Origin: Cerasicoccus maritimus
GTDB taxonomy: Bacteria; Verrucomicrobiota; Verrucomicrobiia; Opitutales; Cerasicoccaceae
Direction of reading: 5' to 3'
DNA length: 64,000 nucleotides
Assembly: GCA_031296935.1 (NCBI GenBank)
Contig: JAVDPD010000021.1
Coordinates: forward strand, 1 to 64,000
Both the position numbers and the translations under genes were made by a program. Within the stretch, counting starts at the first letter, position 1; each line of letters opens with the position of its first letter. Shown in pieces: positions 35,201-44,529 of the stretch. Below the pieces are notes generated by a model. That model ran no database searches. It was not told the DNA's origin and worked only from the letters and a program-made list of their open reading frames with translations.

Positions 35201-38200
35201 CGCCTATCGTCACGGATAGTGTCGATTGGCATTTTACCGGTTGGGATCTTGATTTCTCTTCGGTTTCGGCAGATCTCACCGTTACTGCACAATATGTACC
35301 CTTATACACTGTGACTTTTGCTTTGAATGGTCAAGGCACTCACATTGGTGGCGGTGAACTGATTCAGAGCATCATCGATGGACAATCCGCAACGACGCCT
35401 CTAGTCTCGGACAGCGTCGATTGGCACTTTGCCGGATGGGATGTCGATTTTTCCTCCGTCACAGCAGATTTAACCATCACTGCGCAATATGTGCCTTTAC
35501 ACACGGTCACCTTTGATCTTGGCGACTATGGGACACTGATTGCTGGCGAATTGGTTCAAGCCGTTCCCGAGGGTGGTACTCCGATAACACCGGAGTTCTC
35601 CATTGATGATGGCTGGGCATTCAGCGGTTGGGATCTGGATTTCAACAATATCTTAGAAAACATAACGATCACAGCGACTTACGTGGATGAGTCATTGGCA
35701 GGGGTACTGGAAAGTAAATTCACGGCCAGCGACGGCGCTACTTACGATTACTTCGGCTACAGCGTTAGCCTCAGTGGGGATACGGCCATTGTCGGTGCTT
35801 ATAACGATGACGGCAGTGGCAGCGCCTACGTGTTTGTGCGCAGCGGCAGCGGCTGGACCGAGCAGGCTAAGCTCACCGCCAGTGATGGAGCTTCAAGCGA
35901 TTTGTTCGGCTACAGCATTAGCCTAAGCGGGGATACGGCCATCGTCGGCGCTTATGGGGATGACGATAAGGGCGGTAATAGCGGCAGCGCCTATGTCTTT
36001 GTGCGCAGTGGCAGCATCTGGACCGAACAGGCCAAACTCACGGCCAGTGAGGGAGCCGCTGATGATCGCTTCGGCAATAGCGTAAGCATTAGCGGGGATA
36101 CGGCCATCGTCGGCGCTCTTTATGATAACGACAATGGCAGCAGTAGCGGCAGCGTCTACGTTTTTGTACGCAATGGCAGTGACTGGACCGAGCAGGCCAA
36201 GCTCATGCCCAGTGACGGGGCTTCAAGCGATTACTTCGGCAGGAGCGTTAGCCTCAGCGGGGATACGGCCATCGTCGGCGCAGATGGGGATGACGACAAT
36301 GGCAGCAGTAGCGGCAGCGCCTATGTCTTTGTGCGCAGTGGCAGCATCTGGACCGAACAGGCCAAACTCACGGCCAGTGAGGGAGCCGCTAATGATCGCT
36401 TCGGCAATAGCGTGAGCCTCAGCGGAGATACCGCCATCGTCGGCGCCCTTCAAGATGACGACAAGGGCAGCGCTAGTGGCAGCGCTTACGTCTTTGTGCG
36501 CAGTGGTGGCGTTTGGACCGAGCAGGCCAAGCTCACGGCCAGTGATGGTGCCGCTAGCGATTACTTCGGCTCCAGCGTTAGCCTCAGCGGGGATACGGCC
36601 ATCGTCGGCGCTCTTTATGATGACGACAACGGCAGCTCCAGCGGCAGCGCCTACGTCTTTGTGCGCAGTGGCGGCATCTGGACCGAACAGGCCAAGCTCA
36701 CGGCCAGTGATGGGGCCGCTGAGGATTACTTCGGCAACAGCGTTAGCCTCAGTGGGGATACGGCCATCGTTGGCGTACGTTTCGATGATGACAACGGCAG
36801 CTCCAGCGGAAGTGCCTACTTTTATGATCTAGCGGTTCCACCGTTTACGGTGACTTTTAATTTAGATGGAAAGGGCACCAGGACAGGCGGCGGTGAGCTC
36901 AGCCAACAAGTCATATTCCTCGATGCTGCACTCCCCCCGGTGGTAGAACCACTACCGGGCTTGGATTTTATTGGTTGGGATCTGGATTTCTCCTCCGTGA
37001 CGACAGGATTAACCATTACGGCACAATATATCGCAATTGACACCATTGTTTTTGACCTTGGCGACCATGGGACACTCATAGCAGGCGAGCTCGTCCAAAT
37101 CACCCCAGCAGGCCTCGAGCACACCCCAATCCCGCCGGAGTTCTCCGTGGATGATGGCTGGGTATTCGCTGGCTGGGATCAGAATCTCAATGATATCATT
37201 GGAGATATCACGATCACAGCAACTTACATGGATGAGGCGCTGGCAGGGATACTGGGAAGTAAAATCACGGCCAATGATGGGGCTTATTATGATTTATTCG
37301 GATACAGAGTGAGCCTCAGCGGGGACACGGCTATTGTTGGCGCACGACACGATGACGATAATGGCACTGACAGCGGTAGCGCCTACGTCTTTGTGCGCAG
37401 TGGCAGCGTTTGGACCGAACAGGCCAAGCTCACGGCCAGTGATGGGGCTTCCAGCGATCGCTTCGGCAATAGCGTAAGCATTAGCGGGGATACGGCCATC
37501 GTCGGCGCTGATTACGATGACGACAACGGCGACGCCAGCGGCAGCGCCTACGTCTTTGTGCGCAGTGGCGGCATTTGGACCGAACAGGCCAAGCTCACGG
37601 CTAGTGATGGGGCCGCTGACGACCACTTCGGATACAGCGTTAGCCTCAGCGGGGATACGGCCATCGTCGGCGCTAATTATGATGACGATAGCGGCAGCGC
37701 CTACGTGTTTGTGCGCAGTGGCGGCGTTTGGAGCGTGCAGGCCAAGCTCACGGCCAGTGATAGGGCCGCTGAGGATTACTTCGGCTCCAGCGTTAGCCTC
37801 AGCGGGGATACGGCCATCGTCGGCGCTCATTACGATGACGACAACGGCAGCTCCAGCGGCAGCGCCTACGTCTTTGTTCGCAGTGGCGCCGTCTGGACCG
37901 AACAGGCAAAGCTTACGGCCAGCGACGGCGCATTTGGAGATATGTTCGGCTTCAGTGTCAGCCTCAGTGGGGATACGGCCATTATCAGCGCTTATGGAGA
38001 TGACGAGAATGGCCACATCAGCGCCAATGCCTACGTCTATGTGCGCAGTAATGACGTTTGGACCGAACAGGCCAAGCTCACGGCCGGTGAAGGCCGTTTT
38101 GGAGATTACTTCCGCCCCAGTGTCAGCCTAAGTGGGGATACGGCCATTATCGGCGTTTATATAGATGACATTCATGGCCCCATCAGCGGTAGCGCCTACG

Positions 38201-38988
38201 TGTTTGTGCGCAGAGGCGGAATCTGGGCCGAGCAGGCCAAACTCAAGGCCAGCGATGGCGCCACTGGCGGTCGCTTCGGCATGAGCGTTAGCATTAGCGG
38301 GGATACCGCCATCGTCGGCGCTTATTACGATGACGATAACGGCAGCGCCAGTGGCAGTGCCTATTTTTATGATTTAGCAATCCCGCCGGCAAACGTTACT
38401 TTTGATCTTGATGGAAAAGGCGTCAGAACAGGGGGCGGTGAGCTCAGCCAAACAGTTGTCGTGGGAACCGCGGCCAATGCGCCTACCCTCACCCCCAATG
38501 CCGGTTGGGTTTTCGATGGCTGGGATACGGACTTCAGCAACGTGACGACTGACCTGTCTATCTTGGGCCTGTTCAGCTATGACGCCACGGATGCCGATGG
38601 CGATACCATCCCGGATGGCTGGGAGATCGTTCACCTGGGCGCGATTACTAACTCCGATGGCGCGTTGGACAGCGATGGCGATGGCAAATCGGACTACGAC
38701 GAATTCCTCTCCGGCAATGATCCCAATAACCGCAATGACTACTTCAAAGTCATGCAGCAGGATTTCAACGCACAGGATCGCCGAATCACGCTGAGCTTTA
38801 ATTCCAATGACGACCTGGCCAACCGCCGCTACCGCGTGCTCTACAGCCCGGACATGTCGCCCGGTTCTTGGATCGAGGTTCCCGGCTCGGTCACGGCTCC
38901 CAGCAGCGGAACCGAGACTCAAGTCACTTTGGACCTCCCCGGAGAAGGCGACTTGTATTTCGTGCGGATCGACGCGTTCCTCGAATAA
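32290..38988 (+). CDS. Giant exported FG-GAP/InlB-repeat protein
   Basis: A 2232-residue surface or secreted protein. Order: signal peptide ([19 protein letters not shown]); a beta-rich jelly-roll-like domain (about 30-200); a Calx-beta-like segment (about 200-295); three InlB/Listeria-Bacteroides-type repeats ([12 protein letters not shown] ... GWDVDFSS ... TVTAQY); seven FG-GAP blades (about 492-872); four InlB repeats; seven blades (about 1137-1514); two InlB repeats; seven blades (about 1652-2032); one InlB repeat; and an Asp-rich Ca-binding stretch ([12 protein letters not shown] ... [13 protein letters not shown]). Blades share [16 protein letters not shown] and [10 protein letters not shown]. 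Three groups of seven suggest three integrin-type beta-propellers. There is no PEP-CTERM tag. The likely role is adhesion or carbohydrate binding (inference). Confidence 0.88.
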   Translation: MSHRTFHFLLAQIVILLLTSAGSLHAETILTEDYSSSLPTEGWEYYKSNTTYGRIQVVSGRMRMDVTTSGYYSLNEAILTVDLAGATEASLSFQQIDTAVEETTLPATFTGHYNGDGVAISADGITWYTIVNATELNVSSLTTYNIDLIAERDAIRSSYDAGFDFTESFKIKFQQYDNYASPTDGREWDNIVIDALLDPTLSITAGTEFLEGATNIPASVNIDIAPDADLDVTLTGDTFLSLPATVTILAGQNSADFTFAIVDDAVVQGDRSATITATATDHNSGVHNLTVHDDETIYTVTFNLDGKGTLESGNLIQQIIWPAVVVAPVVLDSVDWHFTGWDVNFSSVTEDLTVTAQYLPIHTVTFDLDDKGTHNGGGGLLQSIIDGQSATAPLVSNSVDWHFTGWDVDFSSVTADITVTAQYLPLHTVTFDLGGYGTLITGELVQAIPEGGTPIAPEFSVDDGWVFAGWDQDLNSISGDITITATYLDEALAGLLESKFTASDGASGDHFGYSVSLSGDTAIVGAYGDDDKGSISGSVYVFVRNGSDWTEQAKLMPSDGASSDVFGSSVSLSGDTAIVGAYGDDDKGSASGSAYIFVRSGSVWTEQAKLTASDGAAEDHFGASVSLSEDTAIVGAYWDDDNGSASGSAYIFVRNGSDWTEQAKLTASDAAVNDYFGRSVSLSEDTAIVGAPYDNDNGSTSGSVYVFVRNGSDWTEQAKLMPSDGASNDYFGYSVSLSGDTAIVGAYGDDDNGSSSGSVYVFVRNGSDWTEQAKLTASDGASSDYFGFSVSLSGDTAIVGAYRDDDNGSSSGSAYIFVRSGGVWTEQAKLTPSDGAADDYFGYNVSVSGDTAIVGAYRDDDIGSAYFYNLTAPPVHVSFDLDGKGFRTGGGVLSQLIKLDTNAIAPVVESLLPTYAFVGWDTDFSSVTSDLTVTAQYLPIHTVTFDLGVKGTHGGGGELVQSIIDGQSATAPIVTDSVDWHFTGWDLDFSSVSADLTVTAQYVPLYTVTFALNGQGTHIGGGELIQSIIDGQSATTPLVSDSVDWHFAGWDVDFSSVTADLTITAQYVPLHTVTFDLGDYGTLIAGELVQAVPEGGTPITPEFSIDDGWAFSGWDLDFNNILENITITATYVDESLAGVLESKFTASDGATYDYFGYSVSLSGDTAIVGAYNDDGSGSAYVFVRSGSGWTEQAKLTASDGASSDLFGYSISLSGDTAIVGAYGDDDKGGNSGSAYVFVRSGSIWTEQAKLTASEGAADDRFGNSVSISGDTAIVGALYDNDNGSSSGSVYVFVRNGSDWTEQAKLMPSDGASSDYFGRSVSLSGDTAIVGADGDDDNGSSSGSAYVFVRSGSIWTEQAKLTASEGAANDRFGNSVSLSGDTAIVGALQDDDKGSASGSAYVFVRSGGVWTEQAKLTASDGAASDYFGSSVSLSGDTAIVGALYDDDNGSSSGSAYVFVRSGGIWTEQAKLTASDGAAEDYFGNSVSLSGDTAIVGVRFDDDNGSSSGSAYFYDLAVPPFTVTFNLDGKGTRTGGGELSQQVIFLDAALPPVVEPLPGLDFIGWDLDFSSVTTGLTITAQYIAIDTIVFDLGDHGTLIAGELVQITPAGLEHTPIPPEFSVDDGWVFAGWDQNLNDIIGDITITATYMDEALAGILGSKITANDGAYYDLFGYRVSLSGDTAIVGARHDDDNGTDSGSAYVFVRSGSVWTEQAKLTASDGASSDRFGNSVSISGDTAIVGADYDDDNGDASGSAYVFVRSGGIWTEQAKLTASDGAADDHFGYSVSLSGDTAIVGANYDDDSGSAYVFVRSGGVWSVQAKLTASDRAAEDYFGSSVSLSGDTAIVGAHYDDDNGSSSGSAYVFVRSGAVWTEQAKLTASDGAFGDMFGFSVSLSGDTAIISAYGDDENGHISANAYVYVRSNDVWTEQAKLTAGEGRFGDYFRPSVSLSGDTAIIGVYIDDIHGPISGSAYVFVRRGGIWAEQAKLKASDGATGGRFGMSVSISGDTAIVGAYYDDDNGSASGSAYFYDLAIPPANVTFDLDGKGVRTGGGELSQTVVVGTAANAPTLTPNAGWVFDGWDTDFSNVTTDLSILGLFSYDATDADGDTIPDGWEIVHLGAITNSDGALDSDGDGKSDYDEFLSGNDPNNRNDYFKVMQQDFNAQDRRITLSFNSNDDLANRRYRVLYSPDMSPGSWIEVPGSVTAPSSGTETQVTLDLPGEGDLYFVRIDAFLE
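33766..38385 (+). repeat. FG-GAP blade repeats at DNA level (about 165 bases, 21 copies)
   Basis: Twenty-one coding repeats of about 165 bases in three clusters (33766-34905, 35700-36830, 37245-38385). Several are nearly identical over more than 80 bases, even between clusters, which suggests recent duplication or gene conversion. Copy-number change by recombination is likely. Confidence 0.85.
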
Positions 38989-38990
38989 GC

Positions 38991-39007
38991 GACATCCTCG
39001 ACGAAGC
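38991..39007 (+). repeat. Direct repeat, right copy
   Basis: GACATCCTCGACGAAGC, identical to 32151-32167, three bases after the stop codon of the giant gene. Confidence 0.7.
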
Positions 39008-39048
39008 TGCCAAGGGCTAAGCCCGCGGTTGCCAAACCGATTTCCACC

Positions 39049-39078
39049 AACCCCGGTCAGCAATGGCCGGGGTTTTTC
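39049..39078 (+). terminator. Rho-independent terminator after the giant gene
   Basis: AACCCCGGTC and GGCCGGGGTT pair around AGCAAT and run into TTTTTC. Confidence 0.9.
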
Positions 39079-39101
39079 TTTGGCCGTAATTTTCACTAGG
39101 T

Positions 39102-39269
39102 CAAAATGCGTCCGCTTTAATAGGGCATATTGCCTAAGCAGCAGACGCAGCGCCTAGATAGGGCACTAAGACCCTTTCAATTGGCCCCCGAAATAGGGGG
39201 TTCTACGACGCAATAGTGCAATTAATACCTAAATTGCGCAAATATAAGCCTAAATTGCGCAGCCAGAAA
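39102..39269. repeat. Loose 21-base periodic repeats
   Basis: CCTAAATTGCGCA occurs exactly twice, at 39228 and 39249 (21 apart). GACGCA recurs at 39144 and 39207 (63 apart, three periods). TAGGGCA occurs at 39121 and 39158. It resembles the better array at 17111 in its use of GCCTA words but is much more degenerate. Confidence 0.4.
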
Positions 39270-39354
39270 GACGATTATTCTGTAAACTATAACAAGCCAA
39301 TCTCGCTACCATCCAACCCAAATAATAAAAAACCGAATACAAACCTGACTAAAT

Positions 39355-40284
39355 ATGCACACAATAGCTCACTCCTCAAAAATAGTAATAGCAGCCGTCT
39401 GCGGGTTGCTGGCATCCAATGTTTCGAATGCGGAAGAGTCAGCATTCTCAAACACCATTCGCCCAGTGACCAACCCGGTCTATTTTGACTCAGCCCTGCC
39501 ACAAACTCAAATACACCCGATCTTCATGTGGCAGAACATGCCGAGCTCCATCAGCACACAAGCGGGTAACCTCAACCTCGGCGGCGATTTCCAGCTCTAT
39601 GCCTTACAAGCTGAGCTGGCCATCAACGAGCGCTTCTCCATCGTGGCCGCCAAGGATGGCTACCTGGTCTTCAATCCTGATAACACCCTGGTCAATGCGG
39701 ATGGCTTCGCCAATCTCGCAGCTGGTGTTAAATGGGCCTTCATTTATGACCCGGAAGATGGACTCGTCGTTAGCGCAAAAGCCATCGTCGAATTGCCCAC
39801 CGGCAACACCGATGTCTGGCAGGGCGGCAAGTATTACTCGATTGCTCCGTCCATTGGTGTTCTCAAAACCTGGGAAGACTTCCAGTTTAGCAACGAAACT
39901 GGGTTCATCATTTCCACCAATGATAACGGCAGCGATGAATTCTTTACCAGCTTGCACGCCAGCTACAACCTGTGGGACCTCGTTTATCCGCTCGTGGAAG
40001 TCAATTACTTCCAAGTCATCAGCACTGGTAACGGCGGCAACCGCTTTGGCGCACAGGCTGGCGGCGCAGTCCCCAGCATTATCAACTTCGAAGGCGGTGA
40101 CTTGGTCAACTTCGGCGCTTCGAACTCCAGTGTATACAGCAGCATCGTTACCGCTGGCGTAGGCTTCCGTGTTCGCCCGCTGAAGTCCATAGATGTCGGC
40201 GCCGCATTCGAAGTTCCGCTCACGCAAACAAGCCACAACCTCATGCAGAACCGCATCACGGTTGACCTCGTCTGGAACTTCTAG
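39355..40284 (+). CDS. Probable outer-membrane beta-barrel protein
   Basis: Exported protein of 309 residues with signal peptide (SSKIVIAAVCGLLASNVSNA). The mature part consists of alternating amphipathic strands: FQLYALQAELAINERFSIVAA, ANLAAGVKWAFIY, GLVVSAKAIVELPTG, YYSIAPSIGVLKTW, IVTAGVGFRVRPL. The last strand ends in phenylalanine (ITVDLVWNF), the usual signal for outer-membrane barrel insertion. No specific substrate is indicated. It stands alone and is closed by a strong terminator. Confidence 0.8.
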   Translation: MHTIAHSSKIVIAAVCGLLASNVSNAEESAFSNTIRPVTNPVYFDSALPQTQIHPIFMWQNMPSSISTQAGNLNLGGDFQLYALQAELAINERFSIVAAKDGYLVFNPDNTLVNADGFANLAAGVKWAFIYDPEDGLVVSAKAIVELPTGNTDVWQGGKYYSIAPSIGVLKTWEDFQFSNETGFIISTNDNGSDEFFTSLHASYNLWDLVYPLVEVNYFQVISTGNGGNRFGAQAGGAVPSIINFEGGDLVNFGASNSSVYSSIVTAGVGFRVRPLKSIDVGAAFEVPLTQTSHNLMQNRITVDLVWNF

Positions 40285-40314
40285 TCGTAAGCTCCCCCAA
40301 ATACTAACAACACT

Positions 40315-40347
40315 CGCCGCAGGCCTAATGCCTGCGGCGTTTTTTTA
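40315..40347 (+). terminator. Rho-independent terminator after the barrel gene
   Basis: Ten-base-pair stem CGCCGCAGGC/GCCTGCGGCG with loop CTAAT, followed by seven T. Confidence 0.95.
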
Positions 40348-40438
40348 CGTTTTTCTACGAACACGGGACAGCCTGCGAGGTCTTCGAAAAAACATTCGCG
40401 TTCATACGCGCGATCCGTAGTTTCATTCACGTTAACCC

Positions 40439-41419
40439 ATGCGCATTTCCGGATTCATTTTAGTCGTCCTTGGCCTAACCTTCCCCGCGTTGCTTTCGGC
40501 CACGGTTACCGGGCCGAATTTATCTACCTTCTCCGTGACGCAGCTCGTCCAGGGCCGCCTGCTCCAGCGCAATTACCCGGACGCCCTGCCCACGCTGATC
40601 GAAACCCTCAACGACACCACGACCTTCGACATCGAGCTCGACCCGGTCTTCATCGAATCCTTTGCCGATCCCAAGCTACTCCAGCATCCAGTCTGCTACG
40701 TCAACTTCGGTGACCGGCCCGACTGGGAGCTAACCGACGAAGAAAAAGCCAACCTCAAGGGCTTCCTCGACCGCGGCGGCTTTCTCTACATCGATGCCGG
40801 GATCAACGCCGACTTTCTCCGCAAGTCCAACCCCGCCTACAGCCAAAGCCACAGCTTTGCCGAGTGGCGTGTGAGCCCCGAGATCGAAACGGTCTTTCAG
40901 GACATTTATTCCGGCGAACGCTTCCGCGCCCTCCCCCGCGACCATGCCCTCTTCCGAGCCTATCACGCCGGCCTGCCCGACGCCAGTGTCCTACCCGAAA
41001 CGGTCCGCGATTTCGTGGTCAACGAGAAGTGGCCGCAGGGCACCTACTCCGCGATGGGCTTGGAGGTGAATGGCCGACTCGCCGTGCTTTGCATGCCGAT
41101 CCTCGCCATGGGCTGGGGTCAGAATGAAATGGAGCAATGGTCGACGTTCATTGGGTTTCGCATACGCGAAGGCGCCGAGGGCCTCTCGGAGCGTCTCTCC
41201 GAAGCGGCCTACTCCGGTACTCGTTTTGAGGCTGTTCGCGAAGACGGGCGTCAGGACATTATTTACACGCAGCAGGAGGCCATGCCCGCTTGGGTCCAGG
41301 AGCCCAGCGGCGATTGGCGCGTCTTCCGCTATTATTACACGCCCGAGATCAGCGACTACGCCCACCGCTTCTACACCCAGCTCGGCGTCAATATCTTCGT
41401 CTACGCCTTCACCCGCTAG
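40439..41419 (+). CDS. DUF4159 domain exported protein
   Basis: Protein of 326 residues with signal peptide (ISGFILVVLGLTFPALLSA). The DUF4159 signature is present: VCYVNFGDRPDWELTDEE, then LKGFLDRGGFLYIDAGINAD and PRDHALFRAYH. The fold resembles class I glutamine-amidotransferase-like ThuA domains, but the nucleophile is absent and function is unknown. In many bacteria DUF4159 proteins sit near MoxR/VWA clusters; none is here. The C-terminal YAHRFYTQLGVNIFVYAFTR closes the family domain. It may bind a ligand in the periplasm. Confidence 0.85.
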   Translation: MRISGFILVVLGLTFPALLSATVTGPNLSTFSVTQLVQGRLLQRNYPDALPTLIETLNDTTTFDIELDPVFIESFADPKLLQHPVCYVNFGDRPDWELTDEEKANLKGFLDRGGFLYIDAGINADFLRKSNPAYSQSHSFAEWRVSPEIETVFQDIYSGERFRALPRDHALFRAYHAGLPDASVLPETVRDFVVNEKWPQGTYSAMGLEVNGRLAVLCMPILAMGWGQNEMEQWSTFIGFRIREGAEGLSERLSEAAYSGTRFEAVREDGRQDIIYTQQEAMPAWVQEPSGDWRVFRYYYTPEISDYAHRFYTQLGVNIFVYAFTR

Positions 41420-41455
41420 GCAGCGTGCGCTGGCAGCGTGCCGCTGCACCCGGAG

Positions 41456-41474
41456 ATTTGCCCATTGGGCAAAT
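41456..41474. repeat. 19-base palindrome, copy 1
   Basis: ATTTGCCCATTGGGCAAAT, a palindrome of 9-base arms about one central T, 36 bases after the DUF4159 stop. An identical copy lies 77 bases downstream. Confidence 0.8.
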
Positions 41475-41532
41475 GGCTTATCCAACGTGCGGCTTGTCTA
41501 GAGACTGCGCCCTCCTTTATAGATAGTTATGC

Positions 41533-41551
41533 ATTTGCCCATTGGGCAAAT
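41533..41551. repeat. 19-base palindrome, copy 2
   Basis: Identical to 41456-41474. It lies 52 bases beyond the stop of the minus-strand YHS gene. Both copies may act as terminator-like hairpins between convergent genes or as paired operators; neither has a T-run. Confidence 0.8.
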
Positions 41552-41603
41552 CAACCGGTCCTGCGGGACGCTGGCGCAATGCGAAAATCTAGATGAGCAG
41601 CAT

Positions 41604-42125
41604 CTACCGATCCAACAGGATGTTGGACCAATGGGTGTTGGCGGATTTGGCGAGGGATGTTTGGTCGCCAGCGTTCCATTTTTTGAGGGTGTCGCCCCAG
41701 AACCCATTGTAGAATAAATACACGCGACCATCGACGATCTTGTAGTTCGTGGGGTCAACATCGACCTTGCTACCGTCTTCGGCCATGGCCCAGGCGCACC
41801 AGCCGCCGAAAGCGGGCTCATACTTACCGGGATCGGCATCGAAGATTTTCTTGTTGGCGGCATTCGCGAAATAATAAGTCACCCCGCGAAAGTTGCTGGA
41901 GAACTGCTTGCTGCCCTTGACCGGCTTGCCGGAGAAATACGACACCGGGTCGTAGCCTTTCTCGCCGAGGTCTTTCGAGCTAAGGTTGAAGTCCGCCTGA
42001 CGCGCAGCGGGCGTTAACTTACTTTGCACCGGAGAGTTACTTTGCGATGCAGAGTCATCGGCGGCATGAGCAAGTGTTACCGCGACAAGCGATAATGCGA
42101 AGAGGAAGGCATGGAAATGTTTCAT
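41604..42125 (-). CDS. Exported YHS domain protein
   Basis: Protein of 173 residues with signal peptide (FHAFLFALSLVAVTLAHA). The YHS-type domain is recognisable by KGYDPVSYFSGKPVKGSKQF, VTYYFANAANKKIFDADPGKY, EPAFGGWCAWAMAEDGSKVD and YKIVDGRVYLFYN. YHS domains bind metal or are associated with heavy-metal handling; here the protein is periplasmic, and its exact role is unknown. It is divergent from a DoxX-family gene 103 bases away, a pairing that suggests a shared redox or metal-related function (inference). Confidence 0.88.
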   Translation of the reverse strand: MKHFHAFLFALSLVAVTLAHAADDSASQSNSPVQSKLTPAARQADFNLSSKDLGEKGYDPVSYFSGKPVKGSKQFSSNFRGVTYYFANAANKKIFDADPGKYEPAFGGWCAWAMAEDGSKVDVDPTNYKIVDGRVYLFYNGFWGDTLKKWNAGDQTSLAKSANTHWSNILLDR

Positions 42126-42228
42126 GGTTCATTGGACGCAAGCTCCACTAATTCCTGACATAAAATTTTCTTCGCGGCGACGGCATTTTTCCTGCAAGTA
42201 ATTTGAGCCAACCTCGACTCATTCCACC

Positions 42229-42663
42229 ATGACATCATCTCCCACACCACTCACCAAACGCGCCACCATCACCAGCTGGATCTTCCAGCTCGTACCCGCA
42301 GTCATCCTGCTGCAAACGCTGTATTTTAAGTTCACTGCTGCTCCGGAAACCGTCTATATATTCAAAGTCGTGGGCCTGGGTGCCCCGGGACGCATCGGCA
42401 CTGGCGTCGTAGAGTTGATCGCTGGCATCTGCCTACTGATCCCCCGCTTCGCCTGGCTGGGTGCCGCACTGGCCATGGGCACGCTCGTGGGTGCCATCGC
42501 CGCCCACCTGGGCCCGCTGGGCATCACCTTTGAGTACCCCGGCGGCTACGAGGATGGCTCACTTTTTGCCATGGCGTGCATTGCATGGCTGAGCAGCGCC
42601 GTCGTGCTTTTTATTCGCCGTAAATCGATTCCCATCGTCGGCGCGAAGTACTTCGGCGCTTGA
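42229..42663 (+). CDS. DoxX-like membrane protein
   Basis: A 144-residue membrane protein with four hydrophobic segments: SWIFQLVPAVILLQTLYFKF, VELIAGICLLIPRFAWLGAAL, GTLVGAIAAHLGPLGI and FAMACIAWLSSAVVLFIRR. Family features of DoxX/DoxD-like proteins are LYFKFTAAPE in the first helix and the G-x-VELIAGICLL text. Members take part in redox-linked membrane complexes; no substrate can be assigned. It is divergent from the YHS protein gene. Confidence 0.85.
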   Translation: MTSSPTPLTKRATITSWIFQLVPAVILLQTLYFKFTAAPETVYIFKVVGLGAPGRIGTGVVELIAGICLLIPRFAWLGAALAMGTLVGAIAAHLGPLGITFEYPGGYEDGSLFAMACIAWLSSAVVLFIRRKSIPIVGAKYFGA

Positions 42664-42710
42664 AAAAATGAACACTTGTGCTCGTCCGCAGTCTGATAAG
42701 ACACTGACCT

Positions 42711-43676
42711 ATGGCGAGCAAAGCCCGTGCACTCTTATTTTCCCGTCTGGCGATCATCGCCCTCCTCCTCACGCTCTTCGCGCTCGTGGTGCGCGGGCCG
42801 CTGGATAGCTGGATCAACGACCGCGCGCTCGGCCAACTCGACTACGCCAACCAGCAATACTTCGACGAATCGTTCGACAATGCATCGCGGTTGTTCCTTA
42901 TCCTAACCGCCGTCAAAAGCGTGCTCGCCGTTGTCGAAGGCAGCGAAATGGGCGTGGGCTTTGGCCTGCAAGTAGGCGACATTGTGCAGGGCGTATATGA
43001 CTATGTGGACTTCGCGTGGCAAATCGTCCTCTGGGCCACGATGATCATCGTCATGACGCGCATGCTGCTCGAGGTCGCGCAGTATCTCGACCAATGGCTG
43101 CTGGCTTTCGCGCTGGCCTCGATGCTGATGTATGTAACGGCGGCCTGGTTCCTGCCGCGCCGCCGCGCAATCGCCCGCGTGCTGCGCGACGCCACGTTTT
43201 TCAGCACTATTCTCGCCGTGGCGATGTATGCCATCGTGCCGTTGTCCGTGTGGGGTGGCAGCGCGCTTTCCCGGCAAATCACGCAAAGCCAACTCATCGA
43301 GGCCGAGGGTAACTTGGCGCTCCTCAACGCCGAGCTCGACCAACGCTATGAAGCCATTGAGCAAGCCGACGGCATCATCACCAAGGCAACCAAGATCAAG
43401 GAGGCCACCGGCGCACTCACCGCCTACCTGGCCGAACACACCAAGCAGCTGTTCTGGGATGTGATCACCGTCAGCGCCGCGTATTTATTCGACACGATTA
43501 TTTTCCCGCTCGGTTTGTTCTTCGGCCTGTTTTGGCTCACGCGGCTGATTGGGCGCTACCTCTTCGGGCTGCGCCGCGGGCAAGTCATACGGGAGGACAT
43601 GGATTCGCTCATGGGCCGCTACTGGCCCCTGCGACTGGAAAAGGCGCCGGTGAAAAGTGACGACACCCCAAGCTAA
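42711..43676 (+). CDS. Uncharacterised multi-pass membrane protein
   Basis: Protein of 321 residues with about six membrane segments: AIIALLLTLFALVV at the N-terminus, then a long amphipathic stretch; IVLWATMIIVMTRMLL; WLLAFALASMLMYVTAAWFL; FFSTILAVAMYAIVPLSVW; and a last hydrophobic region LFDTIIFPLGLFFGLFWLTRLI. Between residues 195 and 245 lies a helical coiled-coil-like stretch (QSQLIEAEGNLALLNAELDQRYEAIEQAD). I recognise no family. It starts 47 bases after the DoxX gene and may share its transcript. Confidence 0.7.
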   Translation: MASKARALLFSRLAIIALLLTLFALVVRGPLDSWINDRALGQLDYANQQYFDESFDNASRLFLILTAVKSVLAVVEGSEMGVGFGLQVGDIVQGVYDYVDFAWQIVLWATMIIVMTRMLLEVAQYLDQWLLAFALASMLMYVTAAWFLPRRRAIARVLRDATFFSTILAVAMYAIVPLSVWGGSALSRQITQSQLIEAEGNLALLNAELDQRYEAIEQADGIITKATKIKEATGALTAYLAEHTKQLFWDVITVSAAYLFDTIIFPLGLFFGLFWLTRLIGRYLFGLRRGQVIREDMDSLMGRYWPLRLEKAPVKSDDTPS

Positions 43677-43815
43677 TCCACGCCCACCGGTTGTCCAAAC
43701 TGCATCCTTGGCTGAGTTAAGGCTCGTTAAAACTCCCGGCAAAAGCAAGGTTGCCGATTGTAGCTTGCCCTTCGAGTGGCCCGCCCCATGCTACTGCCTC
43801 TTTGATACTTAGATC

Positions 43816-44529
43816 ATGGCAAACGCAGCTATATTTCTTTGCGCCGGGAGCGGCACCCGTATGCGCGGCCAAGTGTCGGACAAAGTCCTGACACCATTGG
43901 GCGGCAAACCCGTGTTTTGGCACTCGGTTAAGGCCTTCGTCGACAGCGGGCTAACCGAGCACGCCGTCATCGTTTACCGCGACAAAGAACAGCAAATCGA
44001 GCTGGCCAAGGTCTTGGGCGACCTCAACGTCGAGCACTGGAACATTGCTTGGGTCTGCGGCGGCAAAGAGCGGCAGGACTCGGTGTTTCACGGCCTGAGC
44101 GAGGTTTCGCTGATCGTCGACTACGTCTTTATCCACGACTGCGCACGCCCGATGATCCGCCCGGAAAATTTACAGGCGCTCTACGAAGCCGTGCTTCAGG
44201 ACAAAGCCGCCGTGCTCGCCCACCGCGTGGCCGACACCATCAAGCGCGCCGCCGGCTCCCAGCGCAAGCAGACCCGCCGCAACCTGCGCGACGTGCCGCG
44301 CTCCAATCTCTGGGCCATGGAAACGCCGCAGGTCTTCCACCGCGAAAACATCCTGGAGGCCTACCGCCGCCTGCGTCTGGACGGCGAATCCGTCACCGAT
44401 GACACCGCCGCACTCAGCCGCGAGGGACACAAAGTCACCCTGGTCGAAAACACGTTTCCGAACCCGAAGTTGACGACACCCGCTGATCTGCCTTACCTCG
44501 AGTTCCTCCTTCAACAGAAAAATTCATGA
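43816..44529 (+). CDS. ispD: 2-C-methyl-D-erythritol 4-phosphate cytidylyltransferase
   Basis: IspD, 237 residues, third enzyme of the non-mevalonate isoprenoid pathway. The nucleotide-binding N-terminus FLCAGSGTRMRGQVSDKVL, YVFIHDCARPMIRP, VLAHRVADTIKRA and WAMETPQVFHRENILEAYRR are family motifs, with SVTDDTAALSREGHKV near the end. It overlaps ispF by four bases (ATGA), so the two consecutive pathway enzymes are translationally coupled. Menaquinone (ubiE) is one likely user of the product. Confidence 0.95.
   Translation: MANAAIFLCAGSGTRMRGQVSDKVLTPLGGKPVFWHSVKAFVDSGLTEHAVIVYRDKEQQIELAKVLGDLNVEHWNIAWVCGGKERQDSVFHGLSEVSLIVDYVFIHDCARPMIRPENLQALYEAVLQDKAAVLAHRVADTIKRAAGSQRKQTRRNLRDVPRSNLWAMETPQVFHRENILEAYRRLRLDGESVTDDTAALSREGHKVTLVENTFPNPKLTTPADLPYLEFLLQQKNS

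Larger units (their letters stand above)
38989..39354. other. 366-base region after the giant gene
   Basis: Holds the right copy of the direct repeat, a strong terminator (39049-39077) and, from 39102 to 39269, loosely periodic short repeats. The final 80 bases before the outer-membrane gene are A/T-rich and probably contain its promoter. Confidence 0.5.

Noticed and set aside
42903..43439. 178-codon frame antisense to the membrane protein at 42711
   Set aside because: His/Asp/Arg-rich shadow of membrane-helix codons; no start signal or family.
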